From: Rhea pennata
Lineage: Eukaryota > Chordata > Aves > Rheiformes > Rheidae
Assembly (NCBI RefSeq): GCF_028389875.1
Contig: NC_084668.1
Span: 17,813,993-17,877,992, forward strand
DNA: 64,000 bases
Direction: 5' to 3'
Part shown: positions 20,866 to 32,300 of the stretch, piece by piece
Layout of the letters: each line of letters opens with the position of its first letter
Position numbering within the stretch: position 1 is the first letter of the stretch
Made by a program: the position numbers and the translations under genes
The notes under the pieces: model-generated
What the model was told of the DNA's origin: nothing
The model's input: only the letters and a program-made list of their open reading frames with translations
Database searches by the model: none

Positions 20866-22909
20866 GGCTCCAGGGAGGAGGGGGTGGGGACAGGGCAGGA
20901 GACCCCCGAGGGACAGGATGGGACAATGAGTGGTGACACTCCCCAGAGCTGGTGTACTTGGGTGAGGGAGGCCTGGCGACCAGAGCCGTGTGGGTCTGGG
21001 GTCCCTGCTCTGGGCTGGTGGGTGGCTGTAGGCCGGGGGAGGTATCAGCAGAGCTATTTCCCCCACTGATGCCTCCAGCCTCCTGCTTTTGTCCAACTCC
21101 CCTCCCTGATCCTGCTTCCTCAGCTTCTCTTACCAGCCCTCTCAGCGACCCCTCCGATGCTGCTGTCTGCCCTATACAGCTCTTTGCCACACCACTGCCA
21201 TGCTTGCCTCCCCGTGGGGACGTGGCAGAAGGGCAGGCCCCACTGTGGGACTCCATTCGTCCCCCCAGAGGCACAGCAGCATGCATGGGAGCAGGGCGAA
21301 TGAGATGGGCTCTAACTTTGCAGTGGGTCCTTACCCCCGCTCCAGCTCTCCGGGGTGCTCACGGGCTCCCTAGGGCACTCCAGGGGTACTTACTCTGCAG
21401 AGGAACAGGGCTCTTGGGCAATGATGACACAGCAACCCTAGGGCTGGACTGGCCCACCTGAGACAAGCATCCTGGGAGAGGTGGAAACGTGGCCTGGGTA
21501 CAGCTTGCAGCCAGGAGGACCCTGGGGTGCAGATGGCGTTTTGCACCATGCACTCCCCCATCAAGCCCATCAGCCACGGGCACAGGCAGGGTGGGAATCC
21601 CCTGTCCTCTCCTATGTGATGTTCCCTCAGCCCCTGAAGGGGACAGAGGAGCCAGATTCCCTCTCTGGGGTCACAGACCTTCCTGTAGGTCATGGCTTGC
21701 ACAGACCAGCACCAGCCCTGGGCCCTGCAGGGAGTAGGGGGGATCTAGCCTGGAAGAAGCAGTTTCCCCCAGCTACCCCTAGCCGGGACAAGCACCCCAG
21801 GAAACAGAGACTGCGTGGGTGGAGGTAGGATTACATCTGGGGACAACCTGGTGGCAGAGACAAGCCCTCCATCATGGGCATACAGCCAAGGGGCTCTGGA
21901 GCAGGAGGAAAGAAGATGCATGGAGCAGACAGCTGCCAAGCCCTGCAGAGACCTGCTCCAGCCCTGCCCCATAGCAGGACCTTTCTTGAGGGCAGGGGAG
22001 GGTGCAGATAGGGTGCATGTGCCTGGCTGGCAGGCTCAACGCTGCCCGGTAGTGCTGATCCTTGTCAGGAATGCGACACAGTTCCAGCACTTCCACCCAG
22101 GAGGACCCACCATGGCTGGGAAAGCCCAGAGAGCCCCAGAGCTCTGTCCACAGAGCCTCCTGCCTCCCTATATGGTTCCCACTGGCCTCCACCATGCCAC
22201 ACACCCCTGTCCTAGAGGTGGCTGCTCCCAGGATGTATTTACACCACGTAAGATGCTAGTGGATGGGAGAAGGCAGGGTACAAGCCAGCTACAGCAAGGG
22301 TGGTTGTCAGCACCAGTTCCCCACGGCTTCCCCTTCCCACCACCCACCCTGCCCTGCACACTGCTCCCTCCGAGAGGAAATATAAAAAGCACCAGGCTGC
22401 TCTTGCTCTAGGACTAGCCTGCTGCGGCTCAGCAAAGGCCCTTTCATTCCCCTTCCACAGACACAGGGGCTGCTCCGGATGTTTTTGTTTCCCCCTTGCT
22501 GCCCGTGAGAGCAGGCACCGTGACCGCAGCCAGCCCAGCCCCAGGGAGCAGGGCACTCAGGGCCATGGGTCCCAGCGCCTGCAGAGTGCAGTGTAGCCTG
22601 CCTGGGGCAGCACTGCCAGGCCCTGGCTGCTCTTTTAGGGTCTGGCTTAGGCACAGGAGTGGAGTCCCAGCCCCAGAGAAGGTGCATGGACACAAGGCAG
22701 GACGAAGAGAGCAAGCGATGGATGGATGAGGTGTGGAGGGACAAATGTGATGCAAATGTGTCCAGGGAACATCTGTAACTTGCTCTAGGGCATGGGAGCT
22801 TTCAGTGCCTTAGTGGCTTGGTTAGCCCCTGCCCCTTAGAGGCACCAGGGGCTGCATACCCCTCCCGATATTGTGGGTCCAGGTGGCACAGAGCAGGAGA
22901 AGAGTGAAT

Positions 22910-23298
22910 CTCACCCAGACACAGTCTTTTATTGCAAATCAGTCCTAAATTAGGGTGGGTGGTTGTGTAGCCAAAACCTATCGCATCAACCCCTCAGTAT
23001 CCCACTAGCCCTGCCCAGGTCCAGCGCTGGCTCCACTGTGGGACAGGCTGGGCACGTGGCAAGCTCTGCACCAGGTAAGAGGCAAAAAAGAGATTCCTGA
23101 GACACTGGCAAAGGATAGAGACACCCCATCTTCCTGGCACAGCCCATTGCTGCAGCAGCTTGAGAGCGGAGATTGCCCCGGGCTGGGCCCACTGGGAGAG
23201 ACAGGAGAGGAGGCAGAGGGCAGAGGACATATGGGTGCTCTGCATGGCCTCTCTCAGATGCTGGGGGAGCAGGGACACTCGAGCTGTGCAGCGATCTT
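22910..23298 (-). other. NHEJ1: NHEJ1 3' UTR (inferred)
   Basis: About 390 nt run from the stop to a poly(A) signal on the minus strand (AATAAA, 22933-22928) within GCAATAAAAGACTG. The short length and single clear signal make this a confident 3' end. Confidence 0.75.
22928..22933 (-). terminator. NHEJ1: Poly(A) signal of NHEJ1
   Basis: AATAAA on the minus strand about 370 nt after the NHEJ1 stop; cleavage expected near 22905-22915. Confidence 0.8.
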
Positions 23299-23379
23299 TC
23301 AGCTGAACAGCCCCTTCGCCTTCTTCTGCTTGGACTTGGCAACGGGCAGCCGGAGCTTCTGAGCTGGGGAGGAGGCCAG
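23299..23379 (-). CDS. NHEJ1: NHEJ1 last coding exon with Ku-binding motif
   Basis: The exon follows acceptor TTTTCTTCCAG and encodes [17 protein letters not shown] then QKKAKGLFS and a TGA stop (23301-23299). The basic patch followed by G-L-F-S is the XLF-type Ku80-binding motif and nuclear-localisation-like end found in vertebrate XLF. Confidence 0.93.
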   Translation of the reverse strand: MASSPAQKLRLPVAKSKQKKAKGLFS

Positions 23380-26300
23380 CTGGAAGAAAAGCGGAGGCAG
23401 CATCAGACCCCGTGGGGGCTCACGCCGGGCGGATGCGCATGTGCAAGCAGTGATGCCCACCCCAGATGGGCTGCAAACAACACACGTGTGCAACGTGCTC
23501 GCATGCTGCCCAACCAGTGTGCACAGACTGGGCACCTAGGTACCAAGCTGGGACCCCCAATATGCCCCAGAGGGGCATCGGGCTGGGATGCAAGGAGAGA
23601 AGGGGGGTGCAGGGAGGCCACAGTCAGGGCACCAAGGAGAGTGGGAGCAGGCTGCTCTGTCTTCCTGCCAGCCTGGAAAGCCCCATCCTACCAGAGGGTG
23701 TTTCTGGTGCTGAGCTCACCGTGGCTCCCTCGCTGGAAGGGGCTGTCTCATTCTCCTGGGTCTGAGGTGCTGAGTCTGGGTGCCCTGGGTTTTCTCCAGC
23801 AGGTGCCAGGACCTCAGCTTCTCCTGGTTCCAGAGACAGGAGAAGCAATTCAGGATTAAGGGAAGCAAGGCCAGGAAGAGGGGCACGTAGCACGGCTCAA
23901 GCCCATGCAAGGAACTAGTCCTGGATGGGAGAGCTCAGCCCTTGGGAAGAGAAGGATAGACGGAGGCTGCTGCATGGGATGAGCTGCACCCTGCCAGAGG
24001 GTCCTCTCTCACATTCCCCAGGCATGGGGGCCCAACCACCAGGAGAGGGGGCTTTCACACGTTCCCCATTGTGCGGCCAGGAGCTCCTCACCCGAAAGGT
24101 GCCGTTTCCGGACCTGCCTGGCCTCTTCCTGTGTCACTGCCACGTAGAGCTGCCGCAGGGTGGTGGCGAACGCCTGCCCATCTCCCGCCCCGCAGATCTG
24201 GGGAAGGGCCTGCAGGAGAGACCAGAGGCACCATCACTCCCACCAGCACCAGCGTGGGGAATAACCTGCGAGGAGCCACATCCCACCCTCTCCGAGATAA
24301 CCCTGCTCTCTCTTGGGAGCAGCACCGCACGCCTGCGGGGACCGACGGCTGCGACGTGCATGACTACAGCACCCTCCAGATCCACGGCTGCAAAGCGAAT
24401 TCCTGCCGGGCCACCCCAGGCGAGGGAGCCCCGGGTGCCGGGCGGCAGAGAAGGGGCCCAGCACCCTTCTGCCGTCCCCGGCGGTACCGCAGGTCGGGCA
24501 CCCTCTGCTCCGCGCCGGGGCGGCCGGGCCGAGGCACGCGCAGGGCTCCTGCGCAGCCTGCCCTGCTGGCTCGCTGCTCAGCGCGCGCTTGGCAGGATGC
24601 TGCTCCTCCGCAGCTGTGCACACACAGAGGCACGCGCACGTGTGCACGCACCCTCACACCTGCGCCGGCCCGCGGGCCGCCTTCCCATTCAGCAGAGGGC
24701 TGCAGAGGCCGGGGCCGGGGCTGCGGCGGGTTGCGAGTCATTCATGAAACGCTGCAGATAAGATCGCACGGGAAGGGCTGCGGCTTCCCCCCGCGGCAGC
24801 CGCGCGGAGGCCACGGCTCGCCGATAAGCACAGCAAGCCTCCGGCAGCGGCAGGACCCCGCACACCAGCTGGGGATGGGGACCCTCCGCCTGCCACAGCC
24901 ACCCCCAGCGACGCCTGCGTGGGCAGCGCAAGCCCCCTCCATGCTCGGTGGCCCCGCGTCGGCCCTTCAGCCGCCCCAGCACAGGGCCCCGGGGATCCTG
25001 CAGCTTCCCGGCCGGGAGGCAGGCTCGCAGGGCGATGCCGGAGCCGGGAGGGACGCCCCGCTCCGCAGCCCAGCTCCCGGGCCGTCAGAGCAGCTCCAGG
25101 CTCCCCGCGCCCATTTGGCTGGCATCTTTCCTTGGCCAGGTCGGACGTGGGGGAAAGCCCCCTCCTCCTGCCCGGGCCCCCCGCCAGGGCGGCGTGCCGG
25201 CGGGATGCCGCTCCGGCCGCGGCGGGCCGTGCCGGTGTGCACAGGGGGCCGCGGTTCCTGTGATGAGGAGGCTGCCAGGCTGGGCCAGCACCATGCCCTG
25301 TGGGAGCCTGATGCAACACAGCCAGAGAGCTAATACTCGCCCCAGCTCGGCTCAGCCTCTCCCATCACCTGGATGATGGGACACAACCGGTCCCCAGCGG
25401 CAGCACAGGGCAGGCAGTAATGGGGGTTGGAGAGTGACGGAAGAGGGTGCTTGTGCAGGGGTGTGAAAATGCATGTGTGCACCAGAGAGTGCGGCTGTGC
25501 AGGGGCAAGTGTGCCACTGTACACGTGCGTGTGCACAAGTGGCCGTGCTTATGGGTAGGTGAGCATATATGTGCGTGTGCAGGGGCGGCTGTAGCAGTGT
25601 GTAGGTGAGCGTGGTTATGTGTGCATGCGCCTGTGTGGTTGGTTGCGTGTGTGCGTGCGTGTGTGTGTGTGTGCCAAAGGTCTGCACACTAATCTCTGCT
25701 CTGCTCCACACCCAGACCACAGGAGAACAAAGTGTAACAGATAAGGCCAGTTCCTCTGCGGGCCAGGGGAGCGGGGAGGGGACAGGGACACCCAGACCCA
25801 CTCAAGGCCAGAGTCCAAAGCCTGAGCCTGGCTTCCCAGTGGCAGAAAGGGCACGCCGAGACCCCCCCCCCCGGTGCTCCGTGCGGGGACGGGGAGGGAA
25901 GGCAGAGCTGACACCAGCGCGGTTTGACTGCTGCCCGAACAGGGACCCCCGCAGGTCTCAGCCCTCCTGCCTGGGGCGGGCTGGAGCGCATCCCTGCTCT
26001 GCTGGGATGGGCACGGAGGGCCCCTCAGCGGCAGGGCACACGTGCCACTTTGGGGACAGCTGCTTTGGGGCATGGGGACCAGGGGCTAGAAGCCAGGCTG
26101 GTATCCTGGCCCAAGGCACCTGGGCACGGCGGGAAGGACAGGGCAGCAGAGTGAAGAGACCTTGGCCCTGCAGGGAGACTCCCTGCCGGCCCCTCTGCCA
26201 GCCCTGCAGCCCACGCCTGGCTCTGCCCTGAACTCCCCCGTCTCGGGGTGCTCAGCCAGCCCCATCACCGCTGGCCCCACAGCCAAGCGGGGCTGGCCCA

Positions 26301-29300
26301 GAGCCTGCCATGGGGCAGGCACCGGGATGGCAGCAGGGGCTTGTTGCCCCTGCTCCCCGCCGTTCCCAGGGCAGGCGAGTGCGGGGGGCAGCCGCGAGCC
26401 GCGGCGGCGGGGGCTGTGCCGTGCGGGGAGCGCACCCGCTTCGCTTCTCCTCCGTGGTCGCACAGCAGGGGCAGCCCCGCATCTCCCCCACCTCTGCTCT
26501 GTGGTGCTCCGGGGCCAGCTGCTGTGCAAGACCTCCCGTGCCCCTGCCCGCTGCCACAGGAGGGAGCGACGCTCTGGGCCGAGCGCCCTGCTGGCATCCC
26601 GGGGATTGCTTGCCACTGGGCAAACACGCAGTTCAGTGCCTCTTTGCCCTGCCTCCAGGCTGCCAGCTACACTGGCCCATCACCAGGTCCCCATCACCAT
26701 GGCCCAGGAAGGAGGAGGGATGCTGAGCACTTTACCCACCACTAGGATGCTCATGTCTTGCCCTGGACATCTCCGTCCCACAGGGCCAGGATTATTCCCG
26801 AGCTGGCAAGAGCAGTGTCCGAAGACAGAAAGGCGACTGCACTTCAAAGGCAGCAGAGGGGCTGGCAACGGGTGGCCCGACACAGCCCAGATCAAAGGCA
26901 CAAGCTGGAGTCATAATTCAGAGAAAAGCAAACAGCAGCTCCCAGGAAAGCCGGGCACGGTGGAGCAGCGAGCAAAGTGTACCAGATAGCGCTGCGCGGG
27001 TCAATGCCCCGGGCGGGCGGGAGAGCCCCCGCCGAGGCACCCGGCCCGCGGTGCTGCTGCCCACCGCTCCCACTGGCAAGAGGTCCCCCGAAAGGCCAGG
27101 GTGCAAACTGGGAATCAGCAGCCGCCTCCGGCACTGAGCCGGGAGGCAGAGGGAGCCGGCGGCCCCGGAGCGGGAACGGCAGGGCCGTGCCACGCAGCCC
27201 TGCAGCCAAGCCGGTTTGTAACCAGACTCAGCGATGTTTCCCTGCAGAGCCGGGACTCAGCAGGCAGCAGAGCATGCTGTGCCAGCCACCGGCCACCTGA
27301 TGGCCCCGGAGGATGGGAGGGACAAGGAGGCATCCCCCCCCTCCCCAGGTGCCAGTGGCTTCCCCTCCCTGCTTGCTGCGTGGGCCGTGGGCCCGGCGCA
27401 TCCCCCACCTGAGCCCTGTTATGGCCAACTCGCTGCCCCGCCGCGCCTCCAGCCCTGTCCCTCAGCTACTTGTTTTTCTCCATTACTAGTCTCCAGGGTA
27501 AACACGAGGGCCAGGGAGCAGCGCGGGCGCAGAGCGCAGCCCGGGGAAGGCGCCGGCACGGCAGAGCCCAGCGAGCCCCCAGCTCCCGGCCGGGATCGCC
27601 CGCGCCGGCGAGCGGGGGTTGCCCCGCGTGTTATGACTACCTGGCTGCAAGGCCAAGCGCGATGCCTGGTATCAGGAGCGCCTCAAGGCTGCGGCGTGGG
27701 CCCCGCAGCACGCCCCGAGCCGGGCGATTAGCCGGGCTGGGCGATATCGAGCGCATCCGGGGTCGCTCGCCGTGTTCGGGGCATGCTGCCCTCCCTCCAT
27801 CCACGTCCCTTCGCCCGGAGGAGACGGTGGTTTCGCCGTCCTCTCGACAGCACGACTGGGAGGGTCACGTCCCGCAGCGGGGCACCGTGCCACCGATGCA
27901 GAAGCATCGCCTTCCCCCGGCACCGGCTGGGAGCGGGTTCGCAGGCTGGCCGGACCACGCGGGGCCCCCGCGCCGGTGCCAGCCACCAGAGTCTAAATCG
28001 GTCGTGCTCAAAGCTGGGGACTGACCCTTTCATTATCACACCAGACGTTCGAAGCGGTTACCAGCGTTCTTCGCTACAAATCCCACATTCCTATTTTTTA
28101 ATATATTTTTAACTGGAAAACACAGCGAACGGGGCCTGTTTGGAAATTACAGCCTGGCTGCTGTGGCTTGTATGTCAGATCTGCCCACATTCCCGCGGCC
28201 AGCCTCAGCACATGCTCCGCAGGGGCACACTTAATAATTCCTGCCGGGGCCGGGAGCCAAGGGCTGTGGGCGGGGGGCACATGGCTTCCCCGGCTCGCCC
28301 CGCCGGCGGGCTCCGCGCAAGCGGCGTGCCGGAGCGGCGGCCGGGGACCGGGGCTGGCGGCGCTGGCGGGACGCGCCGCTGCCCGTGCCGGGAAGGGAGC
28401 CGCGCTGGGGCGCGTGCAGCCCGGCGCCCCGCAGCGCACGGCGGCACCCCGTCCGGGCTCCCGCGCTCCCAGCGTTCGCGGGGGGAGCCGGGGCTTCCCG
28501 GGCACGGCGCCAGCGCTCCGCGCACCTGGCAGGAAGCGGCCGCGCGGGCCGCGAGAGGCAGCCGGAGGGCTGCCGCGAGGTGACGGGGTCGCCCCGGGCA
28601 AGAGCGAGCGGAGAGGCCGGGACAGGCAGCCCGGCACGGCGCGGCGCGGCACGGTGCGGCGCAGCCCGCCGCTCCCCCCAGCCGGCCCTCGGGCCCTGCT
28701 GCGGGCGATGTTTTCCTTTCCCCCGACTTTCGGGGCCTTTCCAGCGAGCAAATGTCAGGCGCATAAAGAGCGGCACTGTGAGCGGAAGATGGAGCGAGGA
28801 CGCCTGCCCGCGTCCCTCCGTGCGCGCTGTCTCGCACTTCATCAAGGCAGCCTTTGCGAGCGAGGCACCCGCTTAACAACCAGCAGTCTATGCTGGCCGG
28901 AGACCGCAGCAGCCTGCCTGCCGCTCAATACGCTTTTCTTTTCCCCTTGTGCCGTTTCGGCGGCTTGGGTTACAGCCCTGCTCGCAGACACAGAGCGAAG
29001 GGGCGCGCGAGCCGCGGGGGCTCCGCATTGTGTCGCCTCTGCGGCGGGGCGGCTGCAGCTCGCCCGCGCCGGGGGGTCCTGCCCCTGCCCAGCCCTCCCG
29101 CAGCCCCTTCCAGGGCTGGATCCAGCGGAGAGGAGGGCCCACAGCAGCCCGGGCGGAGGGCAGGGGAGAGCAGGCGCTCCTGCATCGCGAGCATCGGCCC
29201 GTGGGGACCGGCTGCGGCTCGGCAGAGGGGCTGCTGCTGGGAGAGGGGTTCTGGTCCCCCAGCAGCCATGGTCCCCTGCTCATCAAGCTCAGGAGAGCCC

Positions 29301-32300
29301 TGTGAGAGGCTGGGGATGGCTGCCCGGGGGCTGGGGAGCAGCTGCTGGCTGTACCTCCACTCCGTCCTCGCCAGGAGCACAAGCCCTCCCATTCAGCAGC
29401 CCCTGGGGGCAACACTGGGAGAGGGGCAGCTGGAGCTGGATGCCACTTTGGCTTCTAAGAGGAGTTGGGCAAGGAAGAGTGCCCTGAAAAGCAACAGGTC
29501 CAGGCAAGCCAAGGCCTGTGAGGACTCGCTGCTGGTTTCCAGGAAGGCAGAGACACAGGCTGGTGGCTCCTATGGGCATCACCTCTGCCAGCTGGGCCCT
29601 CCACCAACACAGGGTGCCTCCTGCAACGGCCGAGAGCAGGCAGGACATGTCCTGAGCAAGCCCAGGAGCAAAAGGTGTCAAGACCCACTCACCAGGTCTC
29701 CCCTGAGCCCAGCAGCTCCCAGGAGGGACGGCTCAGGAGCCCCTCTTCTCTGCAAGGAAGTTGGGTGGCTCACGCTGGATAGTTATTGTAGGGTGGCTCG
29801 GCAAAGCTGGACAGCTCACCCGGGTTTGTTATTGTAGGGTTGCTCTGCAAAGCACGCCAGCTCATGCTGGGTTATTATTGTCCGTCCAGGAAAGCTGGAC
29901 GCATCTCCCTGGTTTGTTATTGTAGGGTTTCTCAGGAAAGCCGGCCAGCTCATCCCGGCTTGTTATTGCTCCCGGCTTACGGGGGGCTGGCCTGGGGCTG
30001 CCAGGAAACTTCCTGCAAAGTGGGGTGACGGAAACAGAGCCACACCTGATGAATCACATGGGTGCCGCGCGGAGATAAGGGACAGTGACGGGTGGGATCC
30101 CGCACCCCGGCTCCACCCAGCCAAGACAGGCCGCCGGTTCATGGGAACAAGCGCTCGGCGCTCCCCCGAGGCGCGAAGCCCGCGCGCGGCGCCCACCATG
30201 CAGACGGCAGCGGCGGGGCAGAGCAGCCCGCAGCCCCCTTGGAAAGCGAAGCCCCGGCTGCAGCGGCAGCCCCGGGATGTGCCGGGAGAAGAGCAGGGGA
30301 CGATCCCCGCGCCCGCGTCGGAGACGTGGGTTTGCGTGCCAGCGGGCGCTGGGGCAGGCTGGAGGCAGGGGCCGCTCCACCCTGGCGGCTTTGCGGTTCC
30401 TCCCAAGCGTGGGTGCACCCGTCCGGGCCCCACGGCATGGCACGGCCACGGGGGCAGCCCCTGGGGACGCTCCCCCCGCTGCCCCATCCTGACCCGAAAC
30501 TGGAGCAGGAAGCGCTGCTGTGCGGGGCAGAGCGGGGGATGGCAGGGCTAATCCCCCGATTAACTCAGACATCTCCTAGGCTGGGCCCCGACGTGCCCCA
30601 ACGGCACTGGCACCGCCGCTGGCACAACCACTGAGTCACTGCCACTTCCCCCTGCCCTGGCATGGCCTCTGCCTCACGGCCCTGGCAGCCTGCAGCATGC
30701 CTGGCACTGTACCCCAGCCAAGGGGCAGTGCCTGGGAAAGAAGGGTGTCAGGTGTCCCTTCGGGATGGGGACCAGGTGAGTCTGGTGGCAGGTGTCCCCT
30801 TTGGCAGTGTCCGGGTGATCCAGGTCCCCAGATGTCCCCTTAAGGAGTGCCCAGATGTGCCAGGTGCCCAGATGTGCCCACAGGATATTACCGATCTGTG
30901 TCAGGTGCCCAGCTGTGCCCCTGAGGCATCGCCCAGCTGCGCCAGGTGCCCAGGTGTCCCCCCCGGGCACTGCCCAGCTGCGCAGCCCAGATGTTGGGCG
31001 CTGGCCAGGGAGCAGGACTGAGTGTCAGGCGAGCTCTCCGCGCGCGGCAGCGGCGGCGGCAGGAGGCCAGGCTGCGCTGCGAGCACACAGCCCCTTCATT
31101 CATGGCAAAAATAGCCCCCCGGGGTGTGGTCCAGCCTGGAAAAGCCCCCTCCAGCCCCGGCCAGCCCATGTTTATTCAGCCCGGGGGACGCGCTGCCCTC
31201 CCCCTGCCCATGAGTCCCGCGCTGTCTCTGTGCCAGAGTGGCCGTTCTTGGATGCGGTTCCCCAGCTTCCCCCCCCGGCCAAAACATACAGGCTGGGGTG
31301 GGGGGAACGGCAAACCCCTAAAAAGCACCAGGTTTGTCTCCGGGAGGAGCAGCTCCCGGTGATGTCATGAGTTTGCAAGCGGCCACATGAAAGGGACTCG
31401 CTGCCCAGGAAATCCACGGGCCCGCGCTCCGGCAGACAAGCCAGTGATTCTTCAGTGGGCCGGGAAGGAAACCTCGGGGAGCCAGAGCCAAGGCTGCCTT
31501 TGCCCCAAGGCCAGAGCCTGCTCCCTGCCCCACAGTCCCCCAGGGTCCCTGTCCCTGCCCCACAGCCCCTCTCTCAGTCCCACAGTCCCCAGCATCCCAA
31601 TCCCTCCCCTAGAGACCCGCTGCATCCCAATCCCTGCCCCAAAACCCCGAGGGCCCCAGTTCCTATTCCACAGTCCCCAGGACACCACTTACCGCCCCAA
31701 GGTCTCCAGCATCCCAGTTCCTGCCCCCTGGCCCCTGACCCTCCCTCTGCGCGGCAGCGGAGGGCAGCACCCCCAATCCCACGCTGCTCCATCAGGCTCG
31801 GAGCGGCGGGTGATTTAGGGCCAGGCGGTGCTGCCGGCCGACATCACGGATGCAGCAGGGCAGGGGATTCTCTTTCGCGAGGGATTACGCTGGGGACAGC
31901 TGGGAACACACAGACGGGGCCCCCTCCCCAAGAGCCGGCTGGGGTCTCGCCCCGCTACGGCGGGCACGGCAGACAGCAGGCTCTGAAACCAAATCTGCTG
32001 CCACGGGCCTCCCGTCGCCGCTTCCCGCGGGTGCGGGGCGCAGGCTGCAGTGCCGGGGCAGACGGGGAGTCCCTGCCTCGGGCCTCCTCCCCACGTGCGG
32101 AGGCACCGCTGCGCTTCGGCCCACCCCCCAGGCCCCAGCTCTGCACCCCCCGCAGCGGGCCGCCTGTCTCCTCCCGGCCAGCCGAGCGCACGGGAGCGGG
32201 TGTCGGAGCCCCAGGCCCTGCCCCGCCACTGCAGCGACCCGGGCAGAGCGCCGGAGGGGAAGCGAAGATCAAGGACTTTTCGGCTTCACCCCTCCAGGCT

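Larger units (their letters stand above)
17801..22909. other. Intergenic DNA between NHEJ1 and IHH
   Basis: About 5.1 kb separate the inferred NHEJ1 3' end from the IHH promoter. It contains the upstream RUNX/SOX island (18290-18405), a possible MIR relic (20290-20352) and a large AT-rich island (20555-20865). The remainder is moderately GC-rich with no recognised gene. Confidence 0.75.

Noticed and set aside
24071..25333. 420-codon plus frame overlapping an NHEJ1 exon
   Set aside because: Antisense to the 24092-24209 exon; no homology recognised.
25440..25680. RUNX-like TGTGGTTG near 25634
   Set aside because: Lies inside GT-rich satellite sequence where such words arise by chance.
28168..29487. 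439-codon plus frame over a CpG island
   Set aside because: No domain and no splice context; GC-driven.
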